Shown: positions 20,479 to 30,020 of the stretch, in pieces
How the letters are laid out: each line of letters starts with the position of its first letter
Numbering within the stretch: position 1 is the stretch's first letter
Assembly (NCBI RefSeq): GCF_023159225.1
Contig: NC_063166.1
Span: 48,601,149-48,665,148 of the forward strand
From: Perognathus longimembris pacificus
Taxonomy: Eukaryota; Chordata; Mammalia; Rodentia; Heteromyidae
DNA: 64,000 nt
Direction of reading: 5' to 3'
The notes under the pieces: model-generated
The model's database searches: none
The model's input: only the letters and a program-made list of their open reading frames with translations
Told to the model about the DNA's origin: nothing
Translations under genes and position numbers: made by a program

Positions 20479-22546
20479 CTTTCTTGTGCTTCTTCTGCCC
20501 ATTAGGGTTGGAAATGGCAATCTACAAGCACCGTTTAAGACCCAAAGCAGACCTTACCAAGCACTGTTGTATAAATCTTAGTTCACAATTATGTACAGAT
20601 ACCTTCCCTTTCCATTTTGTATATAAAATCAGATTTGGTGTCCCCAAAGAATACAGTTTTAATGTAACAACCAACCCTGGGCCCTGTATTCAGTAGTTAC
20701 TTATTTACCATTATAACCCTATGAGCAATTTTCCTTCTTATATTACGTTCTTTTTGGACTAGTGGGATTTCTCTATGAACCTCTTTGATTCACTCGGATT
20801 GAACAGGGATACCTTCTGTCTGATAACCAGGGGTCAGTGGAGTCTGGAGGTCCTGGAAGTAAATTTAGGAGGGTAAGTTAGGGGTAGTGAAGAGAATAGA
20901 GTAAAATGAGTGGGTGGTGATGATTTTGGTTTAGTTTCAGTGAAGTGGAAAGTTGAAGAAGAGTAGAATCGGTAGAAAAATGAGGTTAAAATGATAGACA
21001 ATGGAGAGTCTGAAGAAAAGAGTAAAGGTGTTAGCCAGAGTAAAGGTGTTAGCAAATGGCAAGTAATTTTAAAGAAAGAAAATGTGAAAAGAGAAACAAA
21101 GGAAAAATACAGGAAAACAAACACACAAAACACACAAAAAAACTACCAAAAAGAAAAAAAAACCCATAAAACAAACCAAAAAAAAAAAAAGGAAAAGAAA
21201 CGACAATTCAAAAATAAAAAATACCCGAGTTGCAGCTCGCTTAAATAAAGTCTTGCCTTGCTATTGCAAAAAAATAAATAAATAAAAAAATAAAAAATAG
21301 AAAACTTTAAAAAATGGAGTCTTTCTTATTTGGGTGGGCTCTCCAGTCTCTGGTTTCCTTGCGATGGTCTACAGTCAATTTTCCTGATGCTTGGCTGGTT
21401 TGACTTGCTTTCAGTTTGCAGGCGTTGGATCTGCTCTGACCCTCCTCCCCTGCTAGTTAAATCCTGGGGCTTTGTGGTTCACACAGCTTGCAGGTAGGAC
21501 TTGGGTGTCCTCTGTAGATGGGGGACACTGAACAGTCTCAGGAACCATGGCTCCTCCTGTCTTCTGTGGGGCCTCTGTCTTTAAAGCTTGGCTCTGAATA
21601 GGCTGAGGACTCAGCAGGGCGGGGCGCCTTTTTACCTGGCAGGGGGCCTGCTTTACCTGGCTGAGAGTGGCTTGCCCAGGGGGAGTTTCCTCCCTCCTGG
21701 GCGGGGCAACTATCTCCTGGGTGGAGCTGGCTGTGGAATTCAGCTCTGTTTGCAGGTGGGAATTGGGCTTCCTCTGTAATGGGGCTGTTTATCTTTCTTG
21801 GGAACTGTTTACTCTCCCATCTGATTTTTCTGTGCTGCCAGTAGCTGCTCACCACTTTCAGTTTGATTTTAGAAATTCTGCTGGAGAATTGGCAGCCGCA
21901 GTGTCAGTGGGGCAGGGTGGGACGGGGCACCTCTGGCTGAGTTTATCTGAGTCTGTGAGCCTCAGCCAGGGAATGATCCTCCAGCCTGGGTGCAGCTGGC
22001 TCTCACAGTTCAGTCACTCTTGCCCTTTTCAAAGATGGCCCCTTTGACCTTGCTTTCCCCTGGCTCACTTTAGTTCCAGTCTAGTCTAACCGGGTCTATG
22101 CCAGTGTCAAAGATGGCACTCTGCTCTGGCGGTGGGGGAAGGGCTAGCTTCCAGAAGCTGCTCTGTGGACACCAGTGAGAATGTCTTTTGTCGGATAATC
22201 ATGCTTTCTCTGTGATTTCGTCCTATCCAAGCTCAGCCTGCGATCCGCGTCTGTCTGCTGCCGTCAGGAGGATTTCTTCCTGGTCGCCACTATGTGCTTT
22301 AGGTGCACAGAATGCTGGGCGATGTGCTGGCGCTGGTGCCAGTGTGGCAGTGGGATGCCACCCAGAGCTCAAATCTGTGTTTTCAAGCCAGCAAAGTCGA
22401 TTTTTCCTTTCTGGCCAGAATGCCTATACTGTTATAACTTACTTAGGCTGTCTTTCTAGGAGTAAAAGTTTCTCTGGAGTAGTAAAACTGGTATGTCAGA
22501 GGGAGCTTAGCTAGGGCTCTGCTGCTCCTCCACTGTCCGGAAGTCC
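20479..22546 (-). promoter_or_regulatory. L1 5'UTR / internal promoter region
   Basis: The 2.07 kb upstream of ORF1 on the minus strand is the L1 5'UTR. The distal part (about 21330-22546) is GC- and CpG-richer than anything nearby, as expected for an L1 promoter. It begins with 'cttccggacagtggagg', which abuts the TSD and so marks the true 5' end. The proximal part (20509-21300) is AT-rich and includes an A-rich stretch on the plus strand (21120-21300). I cannot exclude that this proximal block is a further insertion. No tandem monomers like those of mouse L1 are evident. Confidence 0.6.
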
Positions 22547-22561
22547 CCTAGTATTCATTTT

Positions 22562-23015
22562 GTTAAATAGAAATTTTGTTTTTCAAAAGAATTATACAAT
22601 TGCAATCCTCCCCTAAATAAATTTACTCAATTTGTTTTTGAACAAGCTTATAATTTAGATCTAACTTCCACATATGAGAGAAAACATGTATCTTTTGTCT
22701 CTGAGTCTGACTTTTCTCATTCAACATAATTTTTCTAGGTCTATCCATTTCCCTTTAAATTACATAATATTATTCTTCCTATGGGTGAGTAAAATTTCAT
22801 CATATGTATCTATATCTATATGGCATATATATGTCTCTATGTATACATCTATGTATCTTTATCCTTCCCTCCCTTTCTTCTTTCCTTTCTCCTTCCGTCC
22901 TTCCTTCCCTCCCTTTCTTCCATCACATTCTCTTGATCCATTCATCCATTGCAGGACTGTAGGGCATCTGGGTTGTTTTCACAACTTGGCTATGGTGAAA
23001 GGTGCATGTAATTTG
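22562..23015 (-). mobile_element. Older L1, right part of the split element
   Basis: It resumes after the TSD at 22547-22561 with 'tgttaaatagaaattttg' and reaches the ORF2 tail, read antisense, at 22925-23010 ('tcttgatccattcatccattg', 'agggcatctgggttg'). A pyrimidine tract at 22862-22922 is inside it. With 16635-16869 it forms one older L1 that was split by the 5.66-kb insertion. Confidence 0.72.
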
Positions 23016-23104
23016 TAATAAAGTCAGAATTCCCAAGAATCATCCCTTTCATTCAAACAAATGAGTTTTTCTGAATAGATTTCACCATGAATGAACAGCT
23101 CTTT

Positions 23105-23480
23105 TTCATTTTTATTTCATTTTATTCTGACCCAGAAGAAGCTTGGGTAAGTGTCAGAGAGATCCACTTACTGGAATAGTAGCAGCTATCACGCATGTTG
23201 GGTGCCAGATGGGGTCTGGGAAGTCACATCCTGTAGACAAGGCCATTTCAAGGGCTGCCACCTTAATCACTTCTTCTGGCATGAACGTGATTGGCTGGGC
23301 CTCCCCTTACTTCATCACCTGGTGAACCAGCTTAGCAGTATCCCTTGTCCTTGTCACTCAGATGTGAATGATGGGTTTGCTGGGCCAGGATTGGAAATCA
23401 CTCTGTGACCCAGGGAGCCAACTTGTTCTGGCTGATGCAGGCCGTGCAGTTAGCATCCTGGAAGGATAGCTGGAAAAGAT
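23105..23480 (-). pseudogene. Possible processed pseudogene of an unidentified gene
   Basis: Read on the minus strand, one frame gives protein-like sequence: TRDTAKLVHQVMK, a stop, then GEAQPITFMPEEVIKVAALE and MALSTGCDFPDPIWHPTCVI, ending GSL-stop. About 30-50 nt later there are two AATAAA-like words and an A-rich run ('gaataaaatgaaataaaaat'), as in a decayed poly(A) tail. I do not recognise the parent gene. A chance open frame is possible, and no TSD was found. Confidence 0.3.
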
Positions 23481-24894
23481 TTGTTTTCCTTCTATCTTTA
23501 ATTCAAAGATTGTCTGGGCTCATTTAAACCACTTGATATTCATCTTCAAACTGGTTTAGTTCCAAAATTGTGTCTCTTTGGGGACCAGGATTTTAGATTA
23601 CTCAGACCTCTCATAGTCTAGACTTTAGATTAACTGTGATTTTTTTTTTTTTTTTACTGCTCAATAAAACACCCTTGTTCGTTCCCATTTGGCCAGATAG
23701 CAAGGCGGGGCTGGGAAATGGGAAACAGGCAGGAAAGACTGTGGAATCGAGGCCAGGGAAGCCAAGGCAATTTTCAATTTCACTATGTAACAGCAATGCA
23801 CATAGAATTCATAATGATTCTGACACACAACTTGAAGAGTTCTTTTGTACCCTTTTGTGTTTCCATCACATTAATTTCGCACATGCTAATTAAATGGATG
23901 TCTGGCTGCTGCAGGTGTAGCAGCTGACTTTTGTTGAGAGTGTGTTACTTAGCAGTCTGGAAGGCCAAGCCTGCTTGGGTGGAATGAAGCCACCATATTG
24001 ACTCTTGTGGATCCTACAGGTTTGTCTTCATGGCAGAGTCTGCCTAGAGAAGATGATCTGATGTTTCCCTCCTTCCCATGGTTTATGACAATCTCCTCCA
24101 CCTTGGCTCACTCTCAGGACTCATCATATAATACTCATCCACACCCATCCTTCCTAGAATTCAAATCACTCCTTTTAATGGGTAGCCTGCATTGTCCATT
24201 CTCTGCTGAAACTCAAATAATATATCATTCCTCCTGATGCCAACTAAATCCTCTCAGATAGATATTCACAGGTCCAAAGCTCCAGACACAAGAGACAGCT
24301 ACTAGGCAATGTCCTGCCTACATCCTTTTGTCTCTTCCACTTGATTAGACCATTAATTTTCATAGTAATGGCTTTGTTGTCCAACAGAGTGCCTTATTTT
24401 CAGCCTCAAGTTTTTCTCTAGTCGAGAAAGCTGACTTAGTCTGAAGTCTACAGCCTGTATAGGTGGGGGCAATAATGATTTTCAAGCTCTACCTTTACCT
24501 AATAAGGATCATCCTAGTTCCTTGGCATTCCAATTTGATCTGAAGGTATATCATCTCTCAGAGGACCCTTGAGTATGTATTTTCTGAGAAAACCTCCCTG
24601 TAGGATTCTGATTTGGAGTCTCAAAGTTCCAACTGATAAGTAATAAGTGATTATGAAGAATTAAAAATGAGCACATATGTGTAAGAGATATGTCAATCAC
24701 AGAGGTCATTTCAATAGATGCAGTTTGCAGTGGGAATATTTTATTCAGAAAGAAGTGAAATTCTCTTTGACAGTAGAATTGTAGAGCCATGGTTCTGAGA
24801 CCTTAGCATGCAGAAGAAGCTCTGGGACCTTCTGTGAACTGCAAACTACCAATTTTATGCTTCCCATTGAGGCTTGGGTAACGAACATGGGTCT
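23481..24894. other. Unassigned sequence
   Basis: A T18 run lies at 23639-23656. Otherwise no gene or repeat is recognised. Confidence 0.4.
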
Positions 24895-25005
24895 AGCTTC
24901 TTTTTTTGAGATGGAGTCTCTCAGACTTTTCTTCCTAGGATGGTCTAGAACTACAATCCTCCAAATTTCAGCCTGGCACGCATGAGCCACTGGCACTGAC
25001 AAGTG
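24895..25005 (-). mobile_element. SINE fragment, B1-dID left part
   Basis: The words 'gagatggagtctctcagac', 'aggatggtctagaactacaatcc' and 'ggcacgcatgagccactggc' are the reverse complement of the left monomer plus bridge seen at 37235-37360. It is diverged and the ID half is missing. Confidence 0.6.
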
Positions 25006-26194
25006 AAATTAACTTTTAAGAGTATATTTTACTTTATGTGACATATCCGAAATGTTATTATGTTAATGTACTCAATATAAAGTATTATTAGTGAGCAGTT
25101 ATACATACTCTTTTCATCTTAAGCCTTCAAACCCCCATATATACTTTGCACTACAGCGCATTGTGAATTCTCTATTCCAAGAGCTTAATGGTTGAGGCTT
25201 GTGGCCATAGCATTGAGCAGTAGAGTTTTACAACAAATAATCAGGAAAAGTCTCTTTGCTCATTACCTTACAGAATTCTCAGTTTGTTGCTTACTCCCTA
25301 TGGGTTCTGTAAGCCTAGTGTTGCTGCAGGTGTCTGTAAGTTTTCAATAAAGTACATCTCTCTGGATTATTCTTTCTCTTAACATCATTCCATTTCCTGT
25401 CCCTGTGACAATGTCAGCTTCATTGGGAAGAGTCTTAAAGCCTGGATTCCCAACACAATTAATTTACTGTGTTTTTGTACTCTTGGTATTCATCTATTAT
25501 TTATTATCTGTTTGTTTTTCTGGGGTTTTTTCCCTGCTGGGTGTGTTTCAATGGCATGAGTGTATGTATCATGCTCATACTCCCAGTGAAGCATGCTAAT
25601 TAATGTATTTCATATATTGAACAAATGCCTCTAGATCTTAATTTTAAAATCAGTCTTAAAGAAGCTTCCCAGGACTGTCCTTTGTTCCTCATGTAGTCTG
25701 TTTAAAAATACAGACTATATTAGATGTGGTTTGCATTTAATATAACAATCATATTGTTTAAGTCTTAATAATCACTAGCAAAACATTAACACATTATTTT
25801 CTTATTTTTTATATTTCTTCATCTTCCTTGATGCACTTCTAATGATCCCAGTAATCAATCAACTAAGGAAACAAAATGACTTGTCTCATACTAATGTATC
25901 CATCAGAAAATACAAACAGATTCTGTTTTAAAAAATACATCTTATTTGGACTATGGTGAGGCAAGGAGATAGGATATTGTAGAATGCGGAGCTAATGCTC
26001 ACTATTAGGAAGGTTCTAGCTTTCATTTTGGGTGGTAGGTTCATAGGTATTATCTAAACAACAATTTTAGTACAGAAAGTTTCCATATGTCTTATTCCAA
26101 TTGTATTTATTATCTTACATTAATATGATCTATTTGTCACAATTAGTAAAGGAATATTGACACATTATTATGAAACAGTACAGATTTTATTCAG
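25006..26194. other. Unassigned AT-rich sequence
   Basis: Nothing recognised. Confidence 0.4.
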
Positions 26195-26365
26195 ATTTTC
26201 ATATTTTTGTGTCATGCTGGGTTTGTTTGCTGGGCTGGTACTTTACCACTTGAGTGCTGCTTATTTTTTTACCGGTTAATTGGAAATTGAGTCTTGTGGA
26301 CTTTTCTGCCCATGTTGGCTTTGAACTTTAGCCATTTGAATTTTAGACTCCTGAGTACAGATTTC
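26195..26365 (-). mobile_element. B1+ID dimeric SINE, diverged
   Basis: It reads, antisense, ID-like ('gctggtactttaccacttgag') then B1-like ('attgagtcttgtggac', 'tgcccatgttggctttgaac', 'agactcctgagtac'). It is old and lacks a clear tail. Confidence 0.6.
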
Positions 26366-27145
26366 TCTACCTTACATCTGATGTTCTTTTCCTGTTTAAG
26401 GATCATGTAAGAATTCTCAAATCTAACCCATGTGGAGATATCATACGGACAAGTCAAGCCGTAAAGGAATTTCTATTGAAACCCTTTTTATTTATTTATT
26501 TATTTATTTTGGAGCACCCTGGCTTTCCAAATGGCTTCACAGTAGAATGGGAGAAAAAAAAAATTGACCATGGAGAATTCCAAGATTTTTGCATGCCAGA
26601 ATGGATGGTGTTGACTTCCCTTTGAAGAGAGAAAGGAGTTTGCAAAGCTGCTTTCTGAGGGTGTAGAAACTCATGTTCGGGTATATGAAATCGAACCACT
26701 TAAAATAGAACGATTGAATACACAACTAAATAGATGAGAAAGAGACAGGGGTTGGTGCTATTCTCAGTGCAGATTTGTGATATGTGAGGAAGGTGAAAGA
26801 GTTTATATTTCTTCAAGGCCATGCAGCCCTAACACAGAGATCCAGAGTGCTACCCACTGTAGTGCTTGACAGTGGAATGGCAACTACGTGTAGGGCAGGC
26901 CTGTGAGCCACAGCAGAGGATTTGGTATTTTAGATTTAGTTTTCTCTGTGAAGATGAAGACCTGGAGTGTGTCTATCTCAATTGTTTGAAGCCTCTTATC
27001 TATGCTTTGGTGAAATAGTTAGGTAGCTTGTTAGCTAGGTCTAGGCAGAGAATAATAAAATGAAATGGTATTGATGGTGGGCTAGTTCATATTAGTGTTC
27101 TGTTTCACGATGTAAAGTTCTCTGATCTTGAGGCTGGCATTGACC
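26366..27145. other. Unassigned, with (TTTA)n at 26484-26510
   Basis: The TTTA short tandem repeat (about 6 units) is seen directly. Nothing else is recognised. Confidence 0.5.
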
Positions 27146-27340
27146 CCACTCAACATATCTCATTTCCTCATTTGAACTGGGGAAAATAGTAGTACTTAGC
27201 TCATACTACTGCTTGAGGACCAATGGGACAATGAGACAATGAGTTCAATGTGCAGAGCAAAGTCTTCTACACAGTAAGTGCTTAACAAATTTTAACTTAG
27301 GTTATTATTATTATCATTATCATTATAACTAATTTTAAAA
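27146..27340 (+). mobile_element. MIR SINE
   Basis: The words 'tttcctcatttgaactgggg', 'aatagtagtacttagctcata', 'cacagtaagtgcttaacaa' and a terminal ATT-rich stretch follow the MIR consensus in order. MIR is an ancient tRNA-derived SINE shared by mammals. Confidence 0.75.
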
Positions 27341-28009
27341 TGTTTTCATAAACTATAGGATATGTCATCATATACTTCTTGTGATGATTCTGGGTGTTTG
27401 CAAGGATATGGGGATTTTGTTTGCTGAAGATTTGTGATGAATTTCAACTAACAAATACTAGTTGACAAAAATACTTTTGTGTCATCATTATTTCCCTAAA
27501 CATGATAGGATGATAGATAAAAGGAAAATGATGGAAATTGAATCACATGGGAAATAATATACTGAAAATAATGCAATATCAAGCCCTGAGGAGCCTAACT
27601 GAGGAAAACAGATAACTTTACAGCAAGTAGAATGGGAGGGAGGTATGAAGAAGTGCTTTTGAGTTCCTGCTCTGGGCCAGGATTTATGAAAAAAATCCCT
27701 CATGATTCAACCAAATCTTCAAGGAAATCATTTTTCTGGTGATGGATTTGAGGCAGAGAGACTTAGAATTTGGATACTGTCTGTGTCTCCTAGGTCTAGA
27801 GCCCTTAAGTCTGTAGGATTGAATAATCCATCACAATTCTTGCTTCATGATATATTTGTGTGATTGGTTTAGGCAAGGCTGTCTCATTTGTATTGGTATT
27901 TGTTTAATTAAATCCCATGCATCTACCACTCAAGCAAAGAAATATTGACATTAGTTGTCTGCTAATTATGGTGTTTGTTATACTAGGCTGGGGACTAGTA
28001 ATGTTGGGG
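27341..28009. other. Unassigned sequence
   Basis: Nothing recognised. Confidence 0.4.
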
Positions 28010-28475
28010 TCTGGTCTCCCCCAAAGTGTGTGGCTTGGGGGAGGGGGAGAGTGAAGACCATGGAAATGAAATGCCATTCCCATTTCCCATATTATTGGTC
28101 CCCTGTGTAGTACTGTGGCATATTATGGAAATTTATAGAGATGGAGCCCAGTGAGAAGTAATTAAATCATTAGGGATGTTTTCCTTGAAAGGAACTAAGT
28201 CTACAGAACCTTGGTTTATTATCAAAAGAGTTGCTGTAAAAGACAGACTCCCCTCTCCCACTCTGTCATTTTCTGCGAGCTCCCCCTCTTATTTATGTTC
28301 TAGTTGTGAGGCTTTCTACCATAGCATGCAGCCACGGGAGTCTTTACCAAATTCTAGCTGATGCTGGCAGTCTGGAACTTCCAGAATTATGAGCAAAACA
28401 AATGTCTTTTCGTTGTAAAGAGCTCAGCCTCTGACATTCTGTTCCAGCAATGGAAGATGGACTACTGAAAAGATC
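28010..28475 (+). mobile_element. MaLR-type (MLT1-like) solo LTR
   Basis: Expected LTR words appear in order: 'gaagtaattaaatcattaggg', 'gagttgctgtaaaagac', 'ggcagtctggaacttccag', 'aattatgagcaaaacaaatg', and a terminal 'ggaagatggactactgaa'. The 'gagcaaaacaaatgtcttt' corresponds to the LTR polyadenylation-signal region. It is an old, solitary LTR, and no internal sequence was seen next to it. The exact subfamily and 5' edge are uncertain. Confidence 0.6.
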
Positions 28476-29485
28476 TTCAGTCATGTGGAGGAGACGTAGA
28501 CTGAGCAAAGGACCAGCTGGAGCTATAATCAGCTGGCCAGTCATCATAGTCCAGTCGTTTTTGTTTTTTGTTTTTTTTTAACATTGCTGGAGGTTGAGTG
28601 GCAGGTGACATGGCTAAGCTAGCAACAGAAGTGGCCAGCCTTCTAACAGTGGAGAGGGGTTGCTTCGCACCTTGCACCCAAGTCTCTCCTCTGAAAGATG
28701 CTATGAGAGACTGCAATGTGTATCAGACTGAGCCCCAAGCATTACTATTATGGGGCAGAGATTTTGTAATTGGCAAAAGCATAGAGTTTTGGTGCTTCAA
28801 TGCAAAAGAGAAGGGCTCTATTTTTGCACTACTTTTCACCTTTCCACAGAAGAAATGACTTTATTTGTAAATGCACCCTCCTGTGCATTAAAACTTGCTC
28901 CTTGGAGGCAATTTTTCCCCCATTAACCTTCCTTATGTTCTGTGACATCTATTTGTTTCAAGATTGTTTGGCCCAAGAAAATGGGGCATCCTGCATCCTC
29001 GCCTGTGGCAGCCCTATTAAAAAAAACCACCAGCCTCAGTTTCAGCTAGAAGTGGAGACAAGTCTCCTGCAACCTGCCAGGTCACAGCACTGCTGGGGTG
29101 GCATGCTTCACGCATTTCATCCTTCTTAGGCGCTTTTCATTTCCTTAGGCTCCCTGTAAGACCCAAACTCTGAACAGAAGGGACCATTTTCTTTCAACCT
29201 GGAGAATAAATGCTGGTAGGGAACAATCTCATCATCCTTTAAAACCAGAGATTCAACATGAAAGCTATTGACAACATGCCACAGAAGTAACTCAGAGGCC
29301 TCCCGTGAGTCCTCTTGGAAGTACATTTTTCTAAACTGCTTTAACGGAGGGGAAAAAAAAAATTCAGCTATCTGATTGCTTAGGACCTTCACTTAGATGA
29401 AGACTTAGGTTCTTTTAAGTTAAACTTATTAAAAAATCTGCTAGAGGCTGGGGATGGTGCTTTTCTTTATTCTTTCAAGATGGCA
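28476..29485. other. Unassigned sequence
   Basis: An 88-codon minus-strand frame at 29126-29392 and an 86-codon plus-strand frame at 28598-28858 are open, but I recognise no domain in either. Confidence 0.35.
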
Positions 29486-30020
29486 TTTTGGTACCTGATC
29501 TCTGCAAAACTGGTCCTCACTTTTATTCCATTTTAATGAATGCATATGGTATTTCAGACCCATTTTAAATTTATAAATATTTTCAAAGATAATAGAGGGT
29601 TTCTATAAAATCCTCACCCAGTTTCCTATCATTTTAGCAACTTACATTTGTATGTTTATTATCATGAATGGGCCAATGTCAGTACATTATTAATATCTGC
29701 TTTTCACTCAGATTGTTTTAATTCTTGCCTCATCCCCTAATTTTCTGTTGTAGGGTGCCATATGGAATTTTGTGGTCAGAAATTCTTATGCTTTTCTTGG
29801 CTGTGACAATATTCACATTTGATTTTGATGATCCTGGCATTTTTGGAGGACTACTGATTCACAATTTTGTAGAATGTTCTTCTACTGGGATTTCTCATGA
29901 TCAGGCAGGGATTGTGGATGTCAGGGGGATAATGGCCACAGAAACCACATGTTGTTTTCCTTGTATCAAGGACATATACCATCAAGGAGGACCCATTTTT
30001 TTCTCTCCTTTTCTAGCTTC
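29486..30020 (-). mobile_element. Ancient L1M-class 3'UTR, antisense
   Basis: The words 'taaaatcctcacccagtttcc', 'tagcaacttacat', 'gtacattattaatatc', 'aattttgtagaatgttcttc' and 'tctcatgatcaggcaggg' are, in order, the antisense 3'UTR common to old mammalian L1M elements. A further weak ancient-repeat match follows at about 30130-30290. Confidence 0.65.

Larger units (their letters stand above)
16885..22546 (-). mobile_element. Near full-length L1 with TSD, 5'UTR, ORF1 and deleted ORF2
   Basis: The element is bracketed by the 15-bp direct repeat 'cctagtattcatttt' (16870-16884 and 22547-22561). Read on the minus strand it runs GC-rich 5'UTR (22546 to about 20479), ORF1 (20478-19449), a short start of ORF2, an internal deletion, the C-terminal part of ORF2 (about 19250-18407 and 17612-17300), and the 3'UTR with a short A-rich end (16885-16905). 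A third L1 (17629-18390) interrupts it. Subtracting that insert and its duplicated target leaves about 4.9 kb, shorter than the usual 6-7 kb because most of ORF2, including most of the endonuclease and the RT core, is missing. ORF1 has a frameshift and ORF2 has stops, so the copy is dead. Confidence 0.93.

Noticed and set aside
21230..21300. AATAAA plus A-rich run as a host gene polyadenylation site
   Set aside because: It lies inside the L1 5'UTR on the antisense strand with no coding region upstream. It is kept only as a question about the 5'UTR block.
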